Source: Diogma glabrata
Taxonomy: Eukaryota; Arthropoda; Insecta; Diptera; Cylindrotomidae
Assembly: GCA_963693315.1 (NCBI GenBank)
Contig: OY856188.1
Span: forward strand, 186,159,487 to 186,223,486
DNA length: 64,000 bases
Reading direction: 5' to 3'
Made by a program: the position numbers and the translations under genes. The notes under the pieces are model-generated. The model saw only the letters and a list, made by a program, of their open reading frames with translations. It was not told the origin of the DNA and did not search any database. Shown piece after piece: positions 11,290-23,766 of the stretch (its first letter is position 1; each line of letters starts with the position of its first letter).

Positions 11290-11571
11290 TACCCCGATAT
11301 GGCCAGTTCGCGAACTTGTCCAAGAGATTGTTTGCCGTAATATACACACATAATATTTTTGGTGTAGGTCGAAAAGTGCGACCGTGAGAGTGCCGGATAA
11401 TTCTGTTATACCTCATATCGTTATATATATATATATATATATATAAATTTTTTTTTCATTTTGATTTTCCGTCTCCGCTTATCATATATAGTCGTTTGGC
11501 ACCAAAATTTTTCCGAAATTCCGAGATGAAGCACGTTACAATAGGTAGATTTTTATATGAAATCTACCTAA
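11290..11571 (-). mobile_element. Copy of the hairpin/(TA)n element (partial)
   Basis: Inverted relative of 21719-22090. It shares, on the minus strand, the hairpin 'taggtagatttcatata...aatctaccta' (11542-11570), the block near 'gccaaacgactatatatga', a (TA)n tract (11424-11446) and the unit containing 'ccggcactctcacggtcgca' and 'cttggacaagttcg'. Only one 328-bp-type unit is present here, against about 2.8 at the other locus. Confidence 0.7.
11424..11447. repeat. (TA)n microsatellite
   Basis: Short TA run inside the repeat at 11290-11571. The same position in the sister copy (21843-21941) has expanded to about 100 bp. Confidence 0.9.
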
Positions 11572-11575
11572 AAGT

Positions 11576-12242
11576 TGAGTTGTATGAAACTGTTTAAACT
11601 TCTGTGAAACTTCTTAACGTTAATTTAAACAATTAAATTTATATTCTATTTAAACATTTTGATAAAGATTAAAATTAAGTGTAATGACATACGATACAAT
11701 TCTGTTTAAATTCATATTATTTGTAACGTGGATGTTTATATTTTATTCGCATTGATACTGAATTATACTATGTATACATTCAATTCAGAAGGTTTTACTC
11801 AAAATTTTACAAAGCAACAAAAACTGATACCTTAATGCGACGACTAATATTTTTCCAAAAATCATATAAGAGACATAAAGGAAGTAAATACAGTGCGCCA
11901 TGCGCCATGCGCACTCATATATATACACACACATATGCATAATCAATCTTACGCGTAACTAATTTTATTTATCAAAATAGGAATTATCAAACAAAATACA
12001 AAGAATCCTTTTAGTCATGATCTAAAATTCTCTGTAAAAGAAGATAATCTCAAATCATATCTTTATCCTTAAATCTCAAATCATCTGTTTTTACTTTTTT
12101 AAAATTATTTTTCTAAAACCCCTCTTTTAAACATTCTCGTTTACTGCAGGAAAATGATATTCATTGATCCATAATTTTAATATTAATCTTTATATTAAAA
12201 TCATTTTAATAATAATTACTTCGGTTTAAGTATTACATTCAT
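11576..12242. other. AT-rich DNA without recognised features
   Basis: No open frame, inverted repeat or RNA gene seen. It contains a small doublet 'gcgccatgcgccatgcgc' near 11895 and a short (TA)(CA) tract after it. Confidence 0.5.
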
Positions 12243-14022
12243 GAGCCAAAAGTGAAATTCTTACCCCCAATTTTTTTGGCATTTCTCGACGTTTTAGGAC
12301 CTACTGATTCTAAAAAAACAAAAAAAAATGAATGTCTGTCTGCCGGCCGTCACAACCGACGAAATCTAGAAAACGACTGGAGGGATTTCAAACATTTTTG
12401 ATTCTAAAAATAAGTATACTCAATGCCGAAAGGACGATGTGTTCAATAGCTGTCCTGGAAGTGTGTCAAAAAAAATCATTATGTGTGTCAAAACAAGGAA
12501 ATTTGCATATTTGTTGCTTAAAAAACGTTCATTTTAAGTGATTAAGTAGGAGAAACATTGAATTTCGAGAAGTCTTGATGGTCGGGATTGGTATGTGAGA
12601 CCAAAATCTAGATTATTGGATTATAAGTTTGTCAAAAAAATGATGTCAAGTGTGCCAAAAGAATGATTTCCATTTTTTTACACAATTCTTTGGGAAAAAA
12701 ATGAAATTAATTATTTGTATGACATGAAATTTTATTATTATTATATTGAGAATTATGGCATTATAAGTTTGCCAAAAAAATATTGTCAAAAGTGTCAAAA
12801 GAATGATTTTCATTTATTTTTTTTGGACAAAAATAAAATTAGTTATTTGTATGAAATGTTAAATGTAATTGAACATGGAATTATTATTATTGCATTTTAA
12901 GTTTGTCAAAAAAATATTGTCAAGTGTGTCAAAAAAAAGATTATCATTTACTATTTTAGCCAATTTTTTGGAAAATAAAAAATTAATTATTTGTATGACA
13001 TGAAATTGGAAATGGAAATTTTTTAATTTGTTATAGTTTTTGGAATTTTGAAAAATGTTTGTATTTTTTTGTAATAATTTTTGCAATATTTTTAGAATTT
13101 TGAAAAAAAAAATAGAATTTTGAAAAAAAAATAGAATTTTTGAATTTGTAAATTTTATATATATATTTATATATATATTTGTATATATATATATTTTTAG
13201 AATTTTGAAAAAAGTTTCAATTTTTGATTTTGTAAGAATTTTTGGTTTTAGAATTTTGAAAAATTTTTAATTTTTGATTTTATTATAATTTTTGGAATTT
13301 TGAAAAAAGTTTCAATTTTTGATATTGTTTTAATTATTGCAACATTTTTAGAATTTTGGAAAAAGATTGAATTTTTGAATTTTTAAGAATTTTTTGGAAT
13401 ATTATTAGAATTTAGAAAAAGTTTAATATTTGATTTTATTCTTATTTGTGGAATATTTTTGGAATTTTGAAAAAAGTTTTAATATTTGATTTTATTCTAA
13501 TTTTTGGAATATTTTTGGAATTTTGAAAAAAGTTTCAATTTTTGATTTTGTTATAATTTTTGCAATATTTTCAGAATTTTTGAAAAATATTTTATCTTTG
13601 ATTATGTAATAATTTTTGTAATATTTTTAGAATTTTGAAAAAAGTTTCATTTTATTTAATTTTTACAATATTTTTGGAATTTTGAAAGAAATATGAATTT
13701 GTGATTTTGTAATATTTTCTCGAAACACTAAATAGAGAGGTTTTTGAGTAGTTTGCTGAGTGTATCATTTTTTCACTAAATTCTGTTAATTTATGATCTG
13801 TTATAATTTTCCGGCAACGTATTAATGTTTCGTGTTAGTTTTGTAATAAATTTCTAAACAGAGATAAAAAATACATGTACCTTAACAAAGAGTTTTATGT
13901 TTGATATGCATCGCTGCCCAAAACTAAAAACAATGTTCTCATAAAAGTTTTATGAAGAAAACTATATCAAAATCTTAAGTCATGATATCTCAGAGCTGTG
14001 AGATTTCAGCCCCTCCATATTT
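12243..14022 (+). repeat. Dispersed repeat Rep-A, copy 2 (most complete)
   Basis: Four blocks in order. (a) 12243-12600, shared with 34031-34400, containing 'tttctcgacgttttaggacc' and 'gtcacaaccga'. (b) Three tandem units of ~137 bp at ~12605-12985 carrying 'ataagtttgtcaaaaaaat' and 'ttgtatgacatgaaat'. (c) A long degenerate minisatellite of ~57-bp period at ~13020-13720 based on 'ttttggaattttgaaaaaag', with a local TA/ATATTT patch at 13160-13190. (d) A 3' tail at 13795-14022 shared with 600-811. No coding frame. The structure (unique head, tandem middle, unique tail) suits a non-autonomous TE of unknown class. Confidence 0.7.
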
Positions 14023-15343
14023 TTACTATTGGATCGTTTTGGGACAAGTTTAATAGACATGTAACATACACAATTATTATATTATTTCATTTTATTTCAA
14101 CTAGGGAACCCCTGTGCATTTGCACAAATTTTATAATAATAAACAAACTGATGTTTACTTGCATCCCCAATACAATAAACAATTCCCCTGTGCATTTCCA
14201 CAAATTTTAAAACAAATATTTTTTGAAGCCTGAAATAAAATCACAATCCAAAATAATACGTCCATCTGCAAGCAAAGCATAAATTGAAATTGAAATGAGA
14301 ATAAAATTTGGAAGAATCAAGAAATGCAAAAAATTTCGTTTATTTGTTTCGTTTATTTTATTCGTTTTTGATTTTTTTATAAGTTTTTGTATTCTCTTCT
14401 TTCCTATGGCTACGGTTTTTCGTGGCTTGTGTATTATATATATGATTAAAAAGAAAAATGATTTTCTAATGTGCAGCCGAAAGATGTAATCATTTTTATT
14501 TCATATAAATTTTCTTTCATTTAAATTTTCTTTCATAAATTTATTTTATTTTAGTTGCCTTTGATTTTTTTTCATTATAGATTTGCGTGACGATTTTAGT
14601 CTGTGACGACTTTAGTCGACTTTAGTCAAACAAAAACAATTAATTAATTTTTTTTCAGACGATTAACTAATCACCTGTCAACCAAAACAAGGTTGATGAA
14701 ATCGGTATAGCCGTTCTTGAGCAATTTAATTTCAAAGTTACCTCGGATTCGCTAAATTTTTATTTTTCATGCATGTTGGGGTGCCCTATGCTTAAACTAT
14801 GCACTTTAAAAAAATTGTAAAATAAGTTGTTTTTTATTTTATCTATACTAATAATATGCCAAGTTTCAGGAAAATCAAAAATGATCATGTTTTTACAACT
14901 CTCTCCAGAACACGTTTTTCTTCATTTGTGAGAGTAAAACGTGTTTTCCCATTATATCGATTAAAATTGTAAACCATAAATCCTATGAATCTGAAATGCG
15001 TATAAAACAAGTCTCTCTTCAAAATAGCTTATAGATCAGTCGTTATAGGTTTTAACTGCGAAAAAATTCCTAGTGAGCTGAATTTTCGTATATTACTCCG
15101 AGGTCAATTGAGGTCAAACAAAAATTGTTTATCGTCCAATTATCTACAAAACACGCCTTACTCATTTTTTTGTAAGATCAACCGTTTTTAGGGCAGAGCG
15201 CTGAAAAAGCGACTAGAATGCATTCACATACGATATTGTATACCGTACACCAAGGCGTAAATTCAGTTACTTTTTATTCATGTTGTCAAGTGTATTAAAA
15301 ACATTCATCTGATGCTCGGGTGTTTTGTAAAAAATATACTTAT
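14023..15343. other. AT-rich DNA with scattered repeat fragments
   Basis: No gene seen. Near 14590-14630 there is a small tandem of 'gactttagtc'. The stretch ~14900-15130 ('aaaattcctagtgagctgaa', 'ccgaggtcaattgaggtc') is matched in inverted orientation at ~16795-17000, so the Sola-like palindrome at 15344 has landed inside an older inverted-repeat unit. Similar words occur near 37000-37060. Confidence 0.45.
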
Positions 15344-16716
15344 GAGCAATTTCACGAAGATTCAACATCGTTTTGACTTGACCCCTTTTAATTTTGATAA
15401 TTTTTTGTTTATAGATAGTCTTTGATAAATAAAAAATACAAGTTCTCTTAGAATTTTTTTTTTCGACCAGGGGTCTTCACAGGGTGCCCCTCAATTTTTG
15501 TTATTTTGTGATGTGAGTGCATTTTGACGAGCGATTGTAGAAAAACTACTCAATCGATTTTCATAAATGATATGTCGTTGAATAGGTATTAGAACAAAGT
15601 TTTTAAAAATGTACACTGTTAATTTTTTGAAATAATTTTTAACGGTGTAACATAAGCAAAAAATGGTGTAATTGAAAAAAAGATGGCATTAACTTTTTTT
15701 TTTTTTTTTTTTTAAACTAAATTGAAGCTTATTTTATATCTAACAACTTGTGAAAGTTTAGGACTAACATCATTTTTTGTTTTAGAGATAAAATTCGTTG
15801 TGCATATGACTGTCGGGAATCAGTTTTTTTTGTTCTGAAGAAAAAATATAAAAATGGTGATTTTTAGATTCAGATTTTTTTTTTATGTTAAATATCAAAT
15901 ATTTTATTATTAAATGAACTATTTAAAAAGCAATTTCAGTCAAGTTCAGCAAAATTTTGCGACATTTTGACTCGACCCTTTTTAATTTGGTCTATTTTGG
16001 TCTATATTCGGTTTATAGATAGCCTTTGATAAATGAAAAATACGGCTTCAAGTAGAATTTTTTTAAATATAGACCAAAATAGACCAAATTAAAAAGGGTC
16101 GAGTCAAAATGTCGCAAAATTTTGCTGAACTTGACTGAAATTGCTTTTTAAAAAGTTCATTTAATAATAAAATATTTGTTATTTAACATAAAAAAAAATC
16201 TGAATCTAAAAATCGCCATTTTTATAATTTTTCTTCAGAACAAAAAAAACTGATTCCCGACAGTCATATGCACAACGAATTTTATCTCTAAAACAAAAAA
16301 TGATGCTAGTCCTAAACTTTCACAAGTTGTTAGATATAAAATAAGCTTCAAAAAAAAAAAAAAAAAGTTAATGCCATCTTTTTTTCAATTACACCATTTT
16401 TTTCTTATGTTACACCGTTAAAAATTATTTCAAAAACTTAACAGTGTACATTTTTAAAAACTTTGTTCTAATACCTATTCAACGACATATCATTTATGAA
16501 AATCGATTGAGTAGTTTTTCTACAATCGCTCGTCAAAATGCACTCACATCACAAAATAACAAAAATTGAGGGGCACCCTGTGAAGACACCTGGTCGAAAA
16601 AAAAAATTCTAAGAGAACTTGTATTTTTTATTTATCAAAGACTATCTATAAACAAAAAATAATCAAAATTAAAAGGGGTCAAGTCAAAACGATGTTGAAT
16701 CTTCGTGAAATTGCTC
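15344..16716. mobile_element. Sola-like palindromic non-autonomous transposon, TSD TTAT
   Basis: 1373-bp element with arms of ~650 bp in perfect register (15344-~16010 and ~16065-16716). Ends are 'gagcaatttcacgaagattc' and its complement. The 4 bp on both sides are TTAT (15340-15343 and 16717-16720), a 4-bp target duplication. The arms are the same sequence as the TIRs of the coding element 37632-41688. The inner ends carry a second, diverged copy of the terminal motif ('gcaatttcagtcaagttcag'), so the terminal block is present twice per arm. No coding capacity. Confidence 0.85.
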
Positions 16717-17269
16717 TTATATTATAGAGGATTCGGAAACAAACGACCTCCACTGGCAGATGTTTCGTATTTTATTGTTCCGAGACCCGCTGTCGAGACA
16801 TTAACCTCAATTGACCTCCGAGCAATAGGTCGCGAGATATTCGCGGAAAACTGATTTTCGTGACCTTTTGACCTTGATAACTTTTTTAGCCGGCACGATA
16901 TCAATGTCGATTTTTCACATATTAATTAAAATGCCGTAATTAAGGTGTATACAAAAATTCAGCTCAATAGGAATTTTTCTGGAGATTGGGGCCTGAAACT
17001 TCTAAAATGACTGTATTATTAATAGAGCTACGATGTGAGGCCTTTGAGAAAAAACATTTTTTTATAGAGTCAAGTAATATTCCTTAAAAACATTTTTTGG
17101 AATTTTACATCCCACCAATTTTTGTATAATTTTAAATAATGACTTTTTCTGTATGTTTTCTTACCTCGACTACCTAACTCCGAACCTAATTGATCGAAAA
17201 TTTTAAAATGAATTTGGGATGCATTTTAAAATATATAAAAGTGTAATATACTCATAATTATATCTATAA
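16717..17269. other. Flanking repeat remnant, no gene
   Basis: Contains 'cctcaattgacctccgagc' and 'attcagctcaataggaattt', the inverted partner of ~15040-15130. The 60-codon minus frame at 16722-16904 shows no motif. Nothing else recognised. Confidence 0.4.
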
Positions 17270-17740
17270 AGGGGGTGGAAAAGAAGTGGTAAAACACCAT
17301 TTAAAACCCGGTCAAGTAGAGTGTCATTTGAAAGAGCACTTGATTTTAGAAACATTGAAGTTTTTTTTTAAAATTTTGCGAGGTACCGTTTTTGAATTGT
17401 TATCAAAAAAGTGAAACAAAAAGTCCCCACACATTTCGACGTTGATTGACAGAACAATCGATAAATTCTTAAAGAAAATCATAGCGAAGTCTCAGAAAAT
17501 TAATATTCTGTGTTTTGGGGGATGTGAGTGGGGAGGAAGAAAAAAAGCTTTATTCACCCAAGTGAGTCACTTGAAAGAGCACATAATTTAAGAAACATTG
17601 CATTTTTTTAGAATTTTGCGGTGCAGTTTTTGAGTTATTATCAAAAGAGTGCAACTGACACGTTCCTGAATCGTTGCGACATTGATGCACAGAATAATTT
17701 GAAAAAATTTTATTTTTAATTGTAAAATCCAAATTCACTC
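17270..17740 (+). repeat. Two ~250-bp tandem units of a dispersed repeat
   Basis: Units begin near 17270 and 17515. Each has a G-rich start ('aaagggggtggaaaagaag' / 'gggggatgtgagtggggag'), a '(t)gaaagagcac' motif, 'agaaacattg', 'aattttgcg' and 'ttatcaaaa(a/g)agtg'. The same repeat is at ~37140-37631 and resumes at ~41690-41790 on the other side of the Sola-like element. It is therefore the host sequence that element jumped into. Confidence 0.6.
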
Positions 17741-17986
17741 AAAATATTTTTTTTTTATAAAAAAAATATTTATATCAGTTTTATTTAAAACTAGAAGGCG
17801 ATGCCCGTGCTTTTTAAATAAGTGGTTAGAAACTTTTTTTTGTTGGTGTAATTTTTTTTTGTAAAGAACTGAAAGAGCAGACCAAGACTTGCATAGCGCT
17901 GATGTTTGAGATTAATCGAATAGCCGGTCAGAGAATGGCAGTATTTTTAGGGAATATTTTTGTTTTATTGGGTTTGTCAATTTGTG

Positions 17987-18363
17987 CACTGAAAACGTGG
18001 CAGTTTATTATTCAAACCAAGCAAAAATATTTGCAAACAATTTCACCGTCATTGGGACAACTACACGTTAACATTTTCCTGACAACAGAATCAGGTTTCT
18101 TTAAAATATAAAATGTTACATCCAATATAACAGTAGTTGTATAAAGTTAGTAACTATTTCCATGAAAAAAATTTCTTTGGCCTTAGGTATTAGAGATTAA
18201 TTGAACTATATTTTATTTTCACATAAATATTACGTGTGATGGTATCAACTACATCGTTCTATAACAGTATAGTTGTTGAAACAATTACGCCATATCTGCC
18301 CACACGGTTGAGATGTTGAGACAACTGCATTTCGATTGGAAGTAGGACATGTTTTTTTCAGTG
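17987..18363 (-). mobile_element. MITE-1 copy 2
   Basis: Minus-orientation copy: it begins 'cactgaaaacgtggcag' and ends '...ggacatgtttttttcagtg'. It is 377 bp because ~25 bp near its 3' end (the 'gacaacctcatctcgaag' region) are missing. The flanks here are TG rather than TA. Confidence 0.75.
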
Positions 18364-18411
18364 TGACCATCGTCTTATTTCGACCTTCCTTCCAGCGTTT
18401 AAAAAAACGTA

Positions 18412-19092
18412 CGCATGGAGGGATCAGTTTTTATTAATTTGTTAATTTTTTTCTATTTTTTGATCCACGGGTGTGACAACCCCGCGCACTCCAGTCCCTG
18501 TTACTGGCACATGAGTTAACGTGAGATATCACATACCACTGGCAATAGCAGTGAGATATCACTAGCCAAGGTGATATCTTAGGGGTGCTGGTGGATGAAC
18601 TGTATTCAGTCAACGGTAGCACTCTCAATCTTAGCTAATGAATATTCCTTGATGCTGGAACGCTGTAGCTTGCTCGAAGAAACGAGCTTTCATATAACTA
18701 TATATCTGAGCTTTAATCATTGAAAAATATACTGCGTCCCATAATCAAGAATTATGTCATTAGCTGGACTATTGGCAAACCAATTTTAGTTTTGTTCCTG
18801 CAAATTTTTAAAACAAATTTGCTTTTTATCTCTTATTTTATTTTATTTTCCCTATCCTATCACGAAATATTGGCCTATGTCATATTTTATATGTGATAGG
18901 ATTTATAGTTTAGTTGTCTATTATTTAACAAAAAATATTAAAAAAACAAAAAAAAAACAGATTTGCGTCCATTAACATCCTTAGAACGCATGTTGTTGTG
19001 GGACCTTGGTCTTAAAAGGTTTTTATGTGTTGTTGTGACACATATTGTAATGCCTACTACACATCACATTTTATTAAAAAAAAAAAAAAAAA
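18412..19092 (+). mobile_element. SINE-like retroelement copy 1 with LINE-derived 3' tail
   Basis: About 680-bp element matching 49455-50128 over its whole length. The 5' block starts 'cgcatggagggatcag' and includes 'agtgagatatcactagccaa'. The 3' end carries 'gggaccttggtcttaaaagg' and 'tgttgtgacacatattgta' followed by an A-run (to 19092). The last ~90 bp are the 3' end of the non-LTR retrotransposon seen complete at 35813-36500, so this element probably borrows that LINE's reverse transcriptase. No open frame. No tRNA-like promoter is obvious in the 5' block; it could also be an internally deleted LINE. Confidence 0.7.
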
Positions 19093-19187
19093 TACTAAGA
19101 CTAATTTGTTGACATGTTTGCATATGTTTTATAAATTCCTTGCAATAACAATTTGTAAATCTGTTGAAATACTAATAGGCCAGTAAT

Positions 19188-21496
19188 AATAGGAGAAAAA
19201 ATTAGCAAAAAAAAAATAATTCGTTACAGCAAACTGACAGCAGGATATTGTAGAACACGATATTGTTAAAGAGGGAAACATAAATCGAACCAACAGCTGC
19301 TATCCGGGGGGGAGTGGGGTGGGTTTTAGGGGTTGAAAACAGTTTTTCGTGATTTCTGACTAAACCGTGCATCCTATCAAAAAGTGTTATATGTAAAAGT
19401 TGTAGGAAATAAAAAGATCTACAACTTTTTACGGACCATTTTTACCCTAACCTCAAAACTTTTCGAAAAAATGCGAAAAACCGATTTTTTTCTTTTTTCT
19501 TTTTTTCTTTGACAAAAAAAATTTCAAGAAGCTCAAACGTTGGAAAAAGATACCTCTATTTATTGCAAAAAGGTAGTCATTTTTTCGGAGGGAAATATTT
19601 AGACGTTGTTGTTAAATTTAATTTTTTTTTAAAAATAAAACCAAATTTTTAACTGCGATTCCTCTTAAAACTACGCCTCCTACAGAGTTCTGTTTTGGCT
19701 CACTTACTCCTTGTTACGTTTACTTTTGATAAATTGTAAAAAAAGGTATACTGCCAAGGAAAAAATAGCGAGAAAATTGAAAAAACCGAAAAAATCGATT
19801 TTTTCGTGGTAATTTGCATATTTATCGTTTAATAATTAATACTAATTAATAAAATCATTTAAATTTCAATGATTACGTAAACGACGATCATTTGGAAATA
19901 CATTTATGAATAATTATATATACTTACATTACTTTTAGTTTATTTAAGTAACAAAAAAGTAAATTTTATTCTTCAAACATATCGATCTCAAAAAGTACCT
20001 TTTGGTTTTCTTTCGTGTTTTTTATATTTTACAGATTTGTTATTTACTCAAAACATACTAAACCTAAGGACAATCGTTATTTTTTGTTCTTGAGAAAAAG
20101 ACATTTGAATATAGTTTGATTTATTTTTTGTACTTTGTGCCATACACTAAAACCAAGTTTACTGATTCTATTAAGCTTTTTTTGGTTTTAGAAGGTACTA
20201 AATGAGGCTTAAAGAAGGTACTAAATAAGGCTTTTTTGGGTTTTCTGAAGGTTTAATCTTATACCCAAAACCTGCTCAAATTAAAACCCATTCGACGATT
20301 AAAACCCATTCGAATTTTGCTAGCAAAAATATGCCAGTTGCAGATTTTGCTGAAATTTATCAAATAGATAGTGAATTTTCTTTTCAATTACAATAAAAAA
20401 TTTATATTAAATTAAAACATATTATACATTAATTATCATATATTATAAACTAAAATAAGTATTAAATATTTTAGAAAAATGAAAATTCTGCCAATCCGAT
20501 GTACCTTCGAAATCAAATTGCTCAAAAACGGCTTTAGCAATTTTATCAAACTTTTTTTTGTTTAATAGGTGAATAGTTAATCGTTTGAAAAAAAATTAAT
20601 TAATTGTTTTTGTAATTAATTTTAAAATTAAAATATTAAAAAAACTTTTTTAAAGATGGCGCTTGGGTTGAAGATCAATTGGAATTTTAATATATTTTTT
20701 TTTGTAAAAACAGTTCTATCCTTACTCCAAAATATTCCAAATTAACAAAGAGAATAATATTCGTGTTCTTGAAATAATTAATTTTAAAGATTTTTAGTAC
20801 GACTAAAATTGTAATTGTTGATTTTTTCTTCGAACAATTTCTATCAAGATCGAAAACTAAAGCATATAATTATTCATAAATGTATTTCCGAATGATCGTC
20901 GTTTACGTAATCATAAAAAAATTAAAATGATTTAATTTAAACGATAAATATGCAATTACCCTCACTTACCGAGTAAGTGAGCCAAAACAGAACTCTGAAG
21001 AAGGCGTAGTTTTAAGAGGAATCGCAGTTAAAAATTTGGTTTTATTTTTAAAAAAAAATTAAATTTAACAACAACGTCTAAATATTTTCCTCCGAAAAAA
21101 TGACTACCTTTTTGCAATAAATAGAGGTATCTTTTCCCAACGTTTGAGGTTCTTGAAATTTTTTTTGTCAAAGAAAAAAAGAAAAAAGAAAAAAATCGGT
21201 TTTTCGCATTTTTTTCGAAAAATTTTGAGGTTAGGGTAAAAATGGTTCGTGCCAAAGTTGTAGATCTTTTCATTTCCTACAACTTTTACATATAACACTT
21301 TTTGATAGGATGCATGGTTTAGCCATAAATCACGAAAAACTGTCTTCAACCCCTAAAAACCCACCCCACTCCCCCCCGGATAGCAGCTGTTGGTTCGATT
21401 TATGTTTTCCTCTTTTACAATATCGTGTTTCACAATATCCCGCTGTCAGTTTGCTGTAACGAATTTTTTGTTGTTCAAATACTATTTTTACTGGCC
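19188..21496. mobile_element. 2.3-kb long-TIR DNA transposon, non-autonomous, TA target
   Basis: Termini 'ggccagtaataatag' and the complement '...tttttactggcc', flanked by TA at 19186-19187 and 21497-21498. The arms (19188-~19925 and ~20866-21496) are imperfect inverted copies; anchors are 'accaacagctgctatccggg' near 19285 against its complement near 21380, and 'aaacgacgatcattt' near 19880 against 20900. The left arm has ~80 bp more than the right. The ~940-bp centre shows no recognisable transposase. The terminal GnCCAGTAA is shared with the palindromic element at 58727-59474. Confidence 0.75.
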
Positions 21497-21839
21497 TATA
21501 ATAATAATTTTAAAAGTAATGGAGAAACATGTATCCGTCAATCAGTAAAACACTGTAAACCTGTAGCTATGATAGAATTGTTCATAATCTTTTTCTTTTG
21601 TACAATAAGGTTCGATTACAAAGTCTTGATGCAACAATATTTCTAAGAAGAGGGAACATGTGATGGCAGTTCTGATAATGCAAGCAGATTTGTTTAATCA
21701 CACATAATCAGTGCTTTTAGGTAGATTTCATATCAAAAAATCTACCTATTGCAATGGGCTTCATCTCGGAATTTCGGAAAAATTTTTGTGCCAAACGACT
21801 ATATATGATAAGCGGAGACAAAAAAACAAAAAAAAAAAA

Positions 21840-21942
<103 letters not shown>

Positions 21943-21968
21943 AACGATATGAGATATAACGAAAACGA

Positions 21969-22900
21969 CCGGCACTCTCACGGTCGCATTTGTTGAGGTA
22001 GATTAAAAAATTTTTTTGTACTTGTGTGTTTTAATAATATCTTGGACAAGTTCGTGAATCAGCAAAATCCGACACGTGGTTAAGAAACTAGAGGCTTTTT
22101 TCTGAAAAAAATTGATTTTTTAAAACCGTTATAACGGCCGTTTGGATACTAATATTTCAAAAAATTTAACAAATTTAGAATCTTTAAAACCTTTTTTATC
22201 AATTTGTTTTAAAACTAGACCTCTGCAGTTAGAGGTTCCTGAGTGAGCGGCTCCAACAAAAAAGTTTGCAAAAAAAACTTTTTTTTTGAAACAACCGGCA
22301 CTCTCACGGTCGCATTTATAAGGCCAGATCAAAAAACCTTTTTTAAAAATGTGCGTTTTGTTAATATCTTGGAAAAGTTTGTAAATCAGCCCAATCCAAC
22401 ACATGGTTAAGAAACTAGAGGCTTTATACTAGAAAAAAACTCTGTTTTTTAGATCCGTTATAACGGCCGTTTGGATTCTAATATTTTTAAAAACTTCATA
22501 AATTTAGAATTTTTGAAACCTTTTTAATCAGTTTCTTTCAAAAAAACGACCTCTGCAGTTGGAGGTTTCTGAGTGAACGGCTCCAACAAAAAAGCTTGTA
22601 AAACACAAAATGCGTTTGAATCAACCGGCGCTCTCATGGTTGCATTTGTGGAGCCAGTTAAAAAAACCTTTCTTAAAAATGTGTGTTTTATTAATATCTT
22701 GGACAAGTTCGTAAATCAGAAAAATCTGACACATGGTTAAGGAACTTTAGGCTTTATATTAGAAAAAAAAGTGGTTTTTTTAATCCGTTATAACGGCCGT
22801 TTGGATACTAATATTTTTAAAATCTTCATAAATTTAGAATCTGTGGAAACATTTTAATCCGTTTCTTATAAATATAAACCTCTGCAGTTAGAAAAAACCT
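21969..22900 (+). repeat. Tandem array, ~328-bp unit, ~2.8 copies
   Basis: Units start at the 'ccggc(a/g)ctctca(c/t)ggt' motif at 21969, 22295 and 22625 (spacing 326 and 330 bp). Each contains 'atcttgga(a/c)aagtt', 'acatggttaag(a/g)aact' and 'gttataacggccgtttggat'. The last unit is truncated near 'cctctgcagttag'. Units differ by point changes and small indels. Confidence 0.85.
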
Positions 22901-22903
22901 TAT

Positions 22904-22952
22904 AACAGTCTCCAAAAACCTTATAACAGTCAATGTGAACCTTATAACAGTC
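22904..22952 (+). repeat. Three tandem copies of a ~17-bp unit
   Basis: Core 'aaccttataacagtc' occurs three times in a row with short spacers, right after the 328-bp array. Confidence 0.8.
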
Positions 22953-23700
22953 AAAAAATAAAAGATTTGAATAGAAGAAATTAATTTTTTTTCTTAGAAA
23001 TAAACTATTTTGATATTTTGCAGTAATTGCACAACATATGATATAGAGTAGGTTTGTGTCATAAATTATCACACACATGTTCTGTGGTAGATTTTATATT
23101 TGTTTGTTGCAAAATTGGATAGATATAATTTTGCTTGTAGGTAGCTAATTTTCTTTTTAAAATTTGTTCGATATCTGTTTTAAATTAGTTTGTTTTGTTT
23201 AAACTAATCTGATACATCAGATTCTACTGGCACACAAAACTGTCTGATCTCGAAATCTACCTATTTCTAGCGGATATACGTGCCGCTTGGACTTTTTTGA
23301 ATCGTATTTGTGCTAATTTTTAGAAATATGTTTTTATATTTTATATAGTTGCAAACCAAGAACATATTTGTTGTAAATTAGAAGTATTTGTTGCAAGATA
23401 ATGTGTTTGATCCCATTATACCTTAATTTTCCATTTGTTTGATAATTCTGTTTAGCAAAAAATATCAATCAAAGATAACTGAGCAATAAAACGAAATTTG
23501 AATAAAAATCCAAATTAAAATATAATCAACATTTAGGCAAACCCTTAAGAAAATTAAAATGTATTAATTAAAAAAAACTAAATCAAATTTTAAAATTCCG
23601 GCTCCGAGATGCATTAGTACCTGTTAATTACCTTCCCCTGACAAAATTTCAGACTCCTGTGTCGGTCCTGTTAAAGATAATCTTTACTACATGTTTCGAA

Positions 23701-23766
23701 ATTCAAAATTTCATCGACAGGTATTTTCGTACCAATCGTTTCGTACCTGTCGATGAAATTTTGAAT
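23701..23766. repeat. Perfect 23-bp hairpin
   Basis: Arm 23701-23723 ('attcaaaatttcatcgacag...') is the exact complement of 23744-23766, with a 20-nt loop. It sits immediately outside the fold-back element that follows. Confidence 0.85.

Noticed and set aside
17902..18111. 69-codon plus ORF
   Set aside because: It runs into MITE-1 copy 2; the second half is MITE sequence in a chance frame.
18434..18628. 64-codon minus ORF, also seen at 49398-49676
   Set aside because: Similar frames in both copies come from the shared SINE-like 5' block; they are antisense to the element and differ by indels.
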